Source: Nymphaea colorata
Lineage: Eukaryota > Streptophyta > Magnoliopsida > Nymphaeales > Nymphaeaceae
Reading direction: 5' to 3'
DNA: 64,000 nucleotides
Assembly: GCF_008831285.2 (NCBI RefSeq)
Contig: NC_045138.2
Location: 26,817,934-26,881,933 of the forward strand
The number at the start of each line of letters is the position of its first letter. Within the stretch, counting starts at the first letter, position 1. The position numbers and the translations under genes are program-made. The notes under the pieces are model-generated. The model worked only from the letters and a program-made list of their open reading frames with translations, had not been told where the DNA came from and did no database searches. This document shows positions 55,659-64,000 of the stretch, piece after piece.

Positions 55659-58600
55659 ATGGGATCGGCGACGCGTCTTCCCGCTGCCGTCTCGGCGATG
55701 CTGGTCGCCTTCCTCTTCGCCTCCGTCGTCGATGGCTTCTACCTCCCCGGCGTCGCCCCTCAAGACTTCATGAAGGTTCCGGAAAGAATGACATACCCAA
55801 TTTGTTCTGTTTCTTGCTATCTCTTCCGCTCGATCTCTTGCTTTTTCTTCTTTAGCTTTTTGATCTGGAAGCGAATTTATTGCGGATCTGTTTGGTTCGC
55901 AACTTACTCGTTACTGTTAGGCCCATTTCTGCATGGTACATCTTGATCTACTGTTTGCAGTGTGGTTTTTTGGTTTTTGATCGGATTGTTTAGACGTTCG
56001 ATTTTGATGGGCTTGCTTCACTTGTGGTTTCTTGCTGGATCTGGGTGTCGGTCGGTTCATAGGTACTAGATTGGAGTGTACATTAGTAGATTTTGAATGG
56101 CTAACTATTGGGGTTTTTCTTGTACTTATTTTTCTTCGTGTCAATTGGCCAACTCGTTTAGTTGGGTAATGGGTAGTGATAGCCTTGTTCGGATGTTGAA
56201 TACTTGGGATCCAGGAGTGATTGCAAATGGATCGTTGGATGCATTCCAAATTATGTGATAGTGATTGTGGTGTTTGTGAGGCGAAGGCTGTCAAAAAATA
56301 TCTGGATTGATTTGTATTTTGAGTTGCTTTGTCCCAGTTTGAGCGGGTGTCTTACTTGGTTTGTCTCGATCATGACATGTCTGTACTCATTGGAACGAGA
56401 ATTATGGATCCCTGAGCTGAACAGTGAGGTATATGTACTCGTTCTCGCAGTCAAGTAGTTGGATTTGCAATGGCGCAAGACCAGTACGTTGTGATTCTGT
56501 AGAGATGATTGTTCTGTTCGATGAACAAATTGCTTGTTACAATGCTAGCCTTTTGAATGCACCAGGGCCACATTTCGTGTGAGGTTTAATTTAAGCTTGT
56601 GTATTTTGCTGTTAGAATTATATTCAAGTTATGTTTCCACACGTTGAGTGGCTCAATTGGTCGGAAATTTTCCTCATCCTCTGTACCGGTAGTGTTGTTC
56701 AGCTGGAAGGTCGTTAATACGTCTGTGTCTCATTTACTGAATCTGCTCCTGAATTGGCCCAACTATATTTGGCTTGGACTCTAAAAGCACATTCTTTTTG
56801 GACTCGATCAGCACGTGCTTAAATTTGGACAAGCTTAGCTGAATAAGCCTGGTTAGAACTTCACTAGATTTATGAAGTGGTTCTTTTCAACGTTCCATCA
56901 GTAGATAAGAAATTATCTTTGTAGATTTCTTGAATTTCTAGTTTACTGAAAAATCATTTCATATATTGTTGAGCGTCAGCATAGTTACCATTATGTCTCC
57001 TCGTCCTTTGTTAGTATCTATGAATGTTTCTGGTCTCAGTGAAACAGAGTACTTTTCTTACCGCCAGACGTGGTTAAAAGTTAAAACATCTAGCTATCAC
57101 ATAAATTCATAATGTTGCTTATAGAGTCTAAAGATATCTCATGCTATATGGGCCATTTTTTTCTATTTTAATCCAACTTATGCATTATATTTAGTGAATC
57201 CCAAGAGCTTGCAGGCTGGCTGTTTTGCAGATTAGCATATATTTTATCTATTGAGCTTTAGCACGAGTGAGTTGAGTTGATCCAATATCTTTAATATGTC
57301 ATAGCTGTACATGAAGTGACAAAATTTTCTTGTCAAGTTTGGTTTTATGAAATACAAGTAATGAAGATATCTCTTTATGTAGTAAAATCTTTCTTTATTT
57401 TGAAGCTTGGAGCACAAACACATTAATATGGTGTACCAGCCTGTGGGCTTTGTGGTAAGGTAATAAAGATGTTACTTGTTAGGGTTCATGGTCAGAGTTG
57501 GGCCCTTCAGTAGAAGGTGATGTATGAAAAATGAAAGTAGCCCTGACTAGGCAAACATTTTTCTGCTTTAATATGAAATGCTCCAATGGCAGAAGCATGG
57601 CAGGTGCAATACTGTAAGCGATAAACCATCATAACCCTTGAACCACTAGACTGCACTGCAGATAATGCAGAGCATAGAGGAAAATGAATTGAACAGTCCT
57701 CAAGTAGTTGTTTCTTATGACATGGCGTGCATTTGCTTCCTTTTATTAATATTACACCCATTTACGTAATGTGTATGTGGTATCACGTTGTGCAACTTCT
57801 TTGCCAAGTGCTAACTTGTTTCTTTTGTTTGACATTGATTTCCATTTCAGGGTGATAATTTACAAGTGAAAGTGAACAAGCTTTCATCTATAAAAACCCA
57901 ACTTCCATATGACTATTATTTCCTGAACTATTGTAAGCCAGATAAGATTATGAACAGTGCAGAGAATCTGGGAGAGGTTCTTCGAGGTGATCGTATTGAA
58001 AACTCTCTTTACTTGGTAAGCTTGAGGTTTTTGTGATTTAACAGACCTGGAAAGCAACATTTTTTAGCTTTGTATTCTCTTATCCCTTCACAGTTTATCC
58101 AGTGTATAACATGAAGTGCATTACATTGGTGCAGTTCAAAATGAGAACGGATGAGTCATGCAAACTTGCGTGCAAGACAAAACTTGATGCTGAATCAGCA
58201 AGGAACTTCAAGGAGAAAATTGATGATGAATACAGGGTCAATATGTAAGGGGAAATTTTTTTATTTTTGCTTCAATTTAAGGCATTGTCTTGGCTTGTTT
58301 AGAAATATTTTTGGAGATTTGCTGGAAAGTTTATTCCTTATTTGTTTGTTTTTTCTTTTAATAGGATTTTGGACAATCTTCCAGTTGCAGTCATCAGGAA
58401 AAGGAGGGATGGGAGCAAGACCTATGAGCATGGTTTCCTTGTTGGTTTCAGAGCAAGTTATTCTGGGGTATCAAACTGAAAAATATTGGTCTTTATTTTT
58501 TTTTTCTATGATATCCTTTGCTTGCTTGCTGATTAACTCCTGAAATCCTGTTTAGAGCAAAGAGGAAAAGTACTTCATCAACAACCATCTGCAGTTCAAA

Positions 58601-58698
58601 GTCATGTATCACAAGGACGTTGAGACTGATTCTGCTCGTATTGTTGGTTTTGAGGTTACTCCATATAGGTCTCTCTCTCTCTCTCACACACACACACA

Positions 58699-58733
<35 letters not shown>

Positions 58734-61700
58734 ACATGCACACACATTCATATATGAATGTAAAAAGGGACAACATTAAAACCTTGTCTTAAGATTGAGA
58801 TTACTACATCATGTTGCAGTATATTGGAAAAAACTAAAAGTGAATAGCAGCGATAGCATGGTAATGGTATTTTTCATTTTTATTTCTTGAACAAAATTAT
58901 TTTGTTTTATTCATTACCAGAGTTTATCTGGTCGGAAGATTTTTTCCGAGACTCAAGAGTCAATCTGATGTTGTTAATGCGTCCTTTCTATTTGCATTGC
59001 ACAGTCTGTTCCTTTGTCCCTGATACAACTAATGTCTTCTCTTTAGAGGCAGGATTGTCCTCTCTCCCTTGAACTTTTCCCCGTCCCTTGGCTTCCTTGT
59101 CACATGGACATGGCATATATGCTGCCACACCCTTGTCAGCTTGGGTGCTGTTATGGGTTTGCTGTTGAGTGTGGTTGTTTATATTTACTGTTTTACACAT
59201 GCACACGTGCACGCGCACACACACAGGTGCACAAAAAACACACTCTTTACCCCCCTAAGTCAATTTTATATCATTTTTCTTATATGTATAAGCTTCTTTA
59301 GATATGTACAAGCTTCTGCACCCACATTTATGTGATATAGCTCCTCTCTCTCTCTCTCTCTCTCTCGCATTTACCATGTCAATACGTTTAATCAGCTTAA
59401 ATGTACCATCATGTTCATAATTTTGAGAGGTGAAAACTCAATTTGCTGAAGATTTCTTAACCTAAGGATCTTTGGAAAGATCATTTTGAACAATTTTTCA
59501 ATATAAGTAATGAATAAATTTTTTCTGAATATGTGCTTAAGGATGGTTCTTTTTTTTTCTTTGAGGTCAGACCTAAGGTTCAGACTGTGGGTCTCATGTA
59601 GCATTTTGAAAAAAAAAAAGCTCGGTTTGTCTGTGTGGGGGCAAGGGTGTGTGTCTCTTTGGCTATACACATAAATGGTTAACAAACATTAAATTAACGA
59701 CTAACAAACTATCATTCGTTCAATGACTCGACAAAAGAAATAAAGCTAAGGATGCTAGTTTCTAGTCGTGGTCACAGTCGACAGTAAAAACTGGCAAGAG
59801 GGAGCTGAAAGAGAAAGGGAACCCAACACTCTCTGCATTGTTGGTTTCTGACAAAAAAAGGGAGCAGTGCAGAAAAGAGATGGAGAGAGAATAAAGCGGG
59901 TAGAGTTGAATCCTAACTGAATGGTACATTGGGATTTTCATTTGAAGTCAAATGGAGGACAATATTAGACTCCTCTGAAATTATGGATAGCAAAACAAGG
60001 ACGTATACTTTTTATGGGACTGCAGTCACTAAAATATTAAGTGTATGGACTTATGACTCTTTCAATAACTTCAAACTTGAGCTAGAGTCAAGCCTAATGT
60101 GCATGTGTATATGTAGTTGACTGTACTTATCAATACCGACAATTGCATTTGTTGAGTTGGAGTAGCAGCAATACTAGAAGCAGGTGCGACATGTGTGTAG
60201 AGACCTACCTAAATAGTCCTTCTTACATAGCAGACATGCTGCACATACGTGCACTCTTTCTGAAGATGTGGAAGATAAGAGGAGTATTCTGTATCTTACA
60301 TTTGCTCTACAAATATGTGAAAGTTAGAAACTGGATTCTTGTATTCCTCTTTTTTTATTATCATCAACGTTCTTTCAAACTGCTGTTTGACATGTTTGTA
60401 TGTGGTGCATGGATTCTAGTCTACATTACTTTGTAATTTTCAAATGTGTTTGCCTTATGTGCTTGTCTTGTCTTTTTGTTCTATCTTGAGCCCCACATGA
60501 TAGTCTAAAATTGGGCACACAAAGTGCAAGCTTTGTCTTACTCTTTTCCCGAAACAGTGTCAATCATGAGTACAAGCAGCCATGGGATGAGAAGAATCCT
60601 CAATTAATTACTTGTGGTACTGATTCGAAAAATATAATTCAAGGGAGCACTGTTCCTCAAGAAGTAGAGGCAGATAAGGAGGTTATATTCACTTACGATG
60701 TTCTCTTTGAGGTACATACTTTCTGCTGGACTTACCTTCTTGCTTTAGTTATCCTCTAGTTTCTAACTGCTTCTTTTCTCTCAGACAAGTGAAATTAAGT
60801 GGGCTTCTCGCTGGGATACATACCTTCTCATGAGTGATGACCAGATTCACTGGTTCTCTATTATCAATTCTTTGATGATTGTCTTGTTCCTTTCTGGAAT
60901 GGTGGCCATGATTATGATGCGAACTCTATACAAAGACATTGCCAACTATAACCAGCTGGAAACACAAGATGAAGCACAGGAAGAAACTGGTTGGAAGCTT
61001 GTCCATGGAGATGTGTTCAGGCCTCCAGTTAATTCTGGCTTACTATGTGTTTATGTTGGTACCGGAGTCCAGTTCTTTGGGATGACACTTGTCACCATGA
61101 TATTTGCATTGCTCGGTTTCCTTTCACCTTCCAATCGTGGTGGGCTGATGACTGCCATGGTTCTCCTGTGGGTCTTTATGGGTTTGTTTGCAGGATATTC
61201 ATCATCGAGGCTGTATAAAATGTTTAAAGGAACAGAATGGAAAAAGAACACGCTGAAGACAGCAGTCATGTTCCCTGCCATTCTCTTCTCCATCTTCTTC
61301 GTACTCAATGCTCTCATCTGGGGAGAAAAGTCTTCAGGTGCAATTCCGTTTGGTACCATGTTTGCACTTGTGGTTCTTTGGTTTGGCATATCAGTGCCTT
61401 TGGTTTTTGTTGGAAGTTATCTTGGATACAAGAAGCCAGCAATTGAGGACCCCGTGAAGACGAATAAGATCCCCAGGCAGATTCCTGAGCAGGCATGGTA
61501 TATGCAGCCTGTTTTCTCTATTCTAATTGGGGGCATATTGCCATTTGGTGCTGTTTTCATTGAACTCTTCTTCATCTTGACATCCATATGGCTGAATCAG
61601 TTCTATTACATCTTTGGGTTTCTCTTCATTGTCTTTGTTATCTTGTTGATAACATGTGCGGAGATCACAATTGTCCTCTGCTACTTCCAGCTGTGCAGTG

Positions 61701-61942
61701 AGGACTACCACTGGTGGTGGAGGGCTTATCTGACTGCAGGCTCCTCAGCTCTGTATCTCTTCCTATATGCGGTCTTCTATTTCTTCACGAAGCTTGACAT
61801 AACTAAAGTCGTGTCAGGCATTCTCTACTTCGGCTATATGTTGATCATATCGTATGCCTTCTTTGTTTTGACTGGAACTATAGGATTCTATGCTTGCTTC
61901 TGGTTTGTGAGGAAGATCTATTCTTCTGTGAAGATCGACTGA
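55659..61942 (+). CDS. TMN7: Transmembrane nine superfamily protein, TMN7-like
   Basis: Golgi/endosome membrane protein of the EMP70/TM9SF family. Exons: 55659-55775, 57851-58015, 58135-58244, 58365-58467, 58556-58668, 60558-60711, 60785-61942; 639 aa, the normal length. A signal peptide (about 1-26) is followed by FYLPGVAPQDF. The luminal domain (about 27-275) holds YDYYFLNYC, LGEVLRGDRIENS and ILDNLPVAV. Nine membrane spans follow, all on the last exon, the first at about 277-300. ETGWKLVHGDVFRPP and SGAIPFGTMFAL are hallmark blocks. The tail ends YSSVKID, giving the KXD/E signal that recruits COPI and keeps plant TM9 proteins in the Golgi. Family members act in membrane-protein sorting, metal balance and cell adhesion; the exact role here is unknown. 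The start follows a CT-rich leader; an upstream in-frame ATG (55569) would spoil the signal peptide. The N-terminal sequence and gene order favour TMN7 over other TMNs. Confidence 0.94.
58671..58730. repeat. (CT)n(CA)n tract at the start of TMN intron 5
   Basis: The donor GT lies at 58669-58670 and the CT repeat starts at the next base, changing to CA from 58685. The 1,889-bp intron also holds CA-rich (about 59197-59225) and CT-rich (about 59344-59367) tracts. Confidence 0.9.
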
Positions 61943-64000
61943 TGGAGAAACTTGACAGAGGTCGATAATGAGAACATCAGAAATAACAATGGGATTTGAG
62001 CAGGGAGGGGTGCAAAAAAGGCAAAGAGCAAGGGCGCAGTACCCAAGAACCAAAGGCGGGCATCGTTCTATAGTATCACATTTTGCCGTGGATGATGGTG
62101 ATTTTGTAGAAGACCAGCATAGTTATGTATTGTTTTTTCTTTCAGAATTTAATCTTTTGCTTGTTTGAACATCTACATGATGAACTCATAGTTTTACTTG
62201 TCCTTACATGTGAGAATCTTAAATCTTTTAACCAGGGAGCCAGTTGTACATCATACTTTGACTGTGCAATGTTTGAAAGCTCTCTCTCTCTTTCTCTCTC
62301 TCGCCCTCTGCAATAGGTCCGGACTTCACTTGATTTAATGTCACAGATAGCTTTAAATATAGTTTTCAGCTTACGGAACTCCCATATACAGCGCGCACAC
62401 ACGTATGTAGTACCGTCTGTATTTATTTGCTGCGTTTGGTGGTCATTTCATCCTCTTCTTGGGTTCGTCTTTTACAAATCTGACAGAATGATCATGAAAG
62501 ATTTAAAAATATATGTTCAGGAATAAAGAAATATGATGTGTGAAGTGGACTGTAGGGGTTTATTTAAGTTTTTTGTAACTTATTTGTAGGGTTAAGTTCT
62601 GGAAAAATGCTTAAGGTCATTCTGCGATAACATGCCGAGCGGTAACCTACGGTTCAAGTTATTTTCTAAGCTATTTTTATAAAAGAACATTGGTTTTTCT
62701 ACTATCAACATTTTGATGCTATAAAAGTAGTTTATTGTTTATTATTAACAAATGTAATTAAAGTCAAATTAAAAATATAACTAAAGTAAAAAAGATTAAC
62801 ATGATAAATGTTTCTCATGAAATCACTCTGGTGCATAAAAAACACTTTCAAAATTATTTTAGTAGGTCTGGTTTTTGTCCTACTTAGGTGGTCCTGTATT
62901 TATTACTCTCATGACATAATATATATATATATAGAAATTAGATCGTTAAGTCAGTGAAGAAAACCAAATTGTTTAAATGTGAATTTACATTGTTTTTTTT
63001 TTGCAATCTAACTTTGTGGATATAATTTTAAGAATAAGTTGATTCCAAACATATATTAAGTTAATTATTTTTTAGATCTTAATAGCGTTTTTATAATAAG
63101 CAAAAATAAATGGCTCCCATACCATCAACATTTCTTTCATAAAAACAAATAACAATTTACAAATCATGCTTTATATCAAAACATTTTTTATCAATTAGGA
63201 TTTAAAATAATTTTTTAGCAAAAAAATTAAAGGGTCTGCTTTTTGTTGGACCTAATGGTCTAGTTTCTGCCAATTTCTCTCTCTCTCAAAATCTTGGCAA
63301 ACTTGACCTCGTGAAATGTACACATTTATCAGCTGTAGAACTGTTGGATGTGGTGTGGTTCCGTGTGTCCTGACGATGGGCGTGTAACTAATCAAAATTT
63401 GCATTTAGATCCTATACCAATGCAAGGCAGCTTCCAAATTCATGCGTAAATACGGGCTCTTTATCATTAGTGAAGAAAGGGATGATGTACAAGCCGAGTC
63501 ATAAAGAACTTTAACGATGATAGAGATAAGTCATCAAGAAGGTTGGCACAAAGGTCTGAGCAGAGGTTATTAAGAGATTAGTTTTTATTTTGAATTTTTG
63601 ATATGTCAATTCTTGCTGCAGATGAAGTTGAAGTACTGCAAGTTGAAGTACGGTAGTGACTGCATTGAAAGCGTGTGTGAAACATGAGCTTATGATCTGA
63701 CATTAGGTTATAAACCCACTTGCCGATTGATGCTTGTCTTCATTGTCCAGTGTTTCAATTTTGAACCACTGCAGATCTTTGAATAACAAATAGACGTACG
63801 GTTAAAAGTTTGTCGAGTTCTTCTGATTAAATCGACGTGCTGTTGCCTTTTGGGGAAACACGTTAGGATGATCTAATGATTAGCTAATGAATTAACCCTT
63901 GAATTTACAAGGAAACCCAAAGTTGGTTTTGATTGAAGAAAGCTTCAATTATAAACAGAGCTAATCACCGGTTTCCAATGATAATTCTGTCACCAAGTAT
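61943..64000. other. TMN 3' end and AT-rich flank, no further gene seen
   Basis: The first 400 or so bases are probably TMN 3' untranslated sequence, with a CT tract at about 62281-62303. Beyond 62500 the DNA is very AT-rich, with a short (AT)n at about 62920-62933 and T runs. No open frame with a recognisable domain is present up to the window edge. Confidence 0.6.

Noticed and set aside
61051-61389. 112-codon minus-strand frame opposite the TMN last exon
   Set aside because: It is a shadow of the long membrane-spanning exon.

Overview
This window is nuclear DNA from a flowering plant. Every recognisable gene belongs to a plant family, most genes are split by many GT-AG introns of roughly 80 to 2,200 bp, and the DNA between them is AT-rich and full of (TA)n, (CA)n and (CT)n microsatellites. 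I cannot name the species. No intact transposon, rRNA, tRNA, CRISPR array or prokaryotic feature was seen.

Seven protein-coding genes can be supported. From left to right they are: a bHLH041-like transcription factor (2835-8213, +, 8 exons); a class I LOB-domain protein of the LBD22/LBD27 type (13588-12386, -, 2 coding exons); a mitochondrial chaperonin-60 of the CPN60-like 2 / HSP60-3A type (16235-22443, +, 18 exons); Mediator subunit 9 (24412-27370, +, 5 exons); a ROOT HAIR DEFECTIVE 3 / Sey1p-type ER-shaping GTPase (34365-45445, +, 22 coding exons); a class-3 lipase of the phospholipase A1-II type (47611-48858, +, one exon); and a transmembrane nine (TM9SF/EMP70) protein closest to TMN7 (55659-61942, +, 7 exons). 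All exon joins were worked out by hand from splice sites, reading phase and family similarity. Every model closes in frame, giving 492, 269, 575, 130, 818, 415 and 639 residues.

The genes do not form a pathway or operon; they are neighbours with unrelated housekeeping and regulatory roles. Their order is informative, though. From memory, Arabidopsis chromosome 3 carries TMN7 (At3g13772), LBD22 (At3g13850), HSP60-3A (At3g13860) and RHD3 (At3g13870) close together. The window therefore looks like an old conserved block into which MED9 and the lipase have been added, or from which Arabidopsis has lost them.

The more unusual details are: an imperfect inverted repeat of about 726 bp, loaded with microsatellites, in a bHLH intron; a 15-nt micro-exon and a distant 20-codon last exon in the same gene; a required GC-AG intron in the RHD3 gene; a very young 229-bp tandem duplication in another RHD3 intron; pyrimidine microsatellites lying directly behind two 5' splice sites; and several older tandem duplications. 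I saw no convincing new multigene system.
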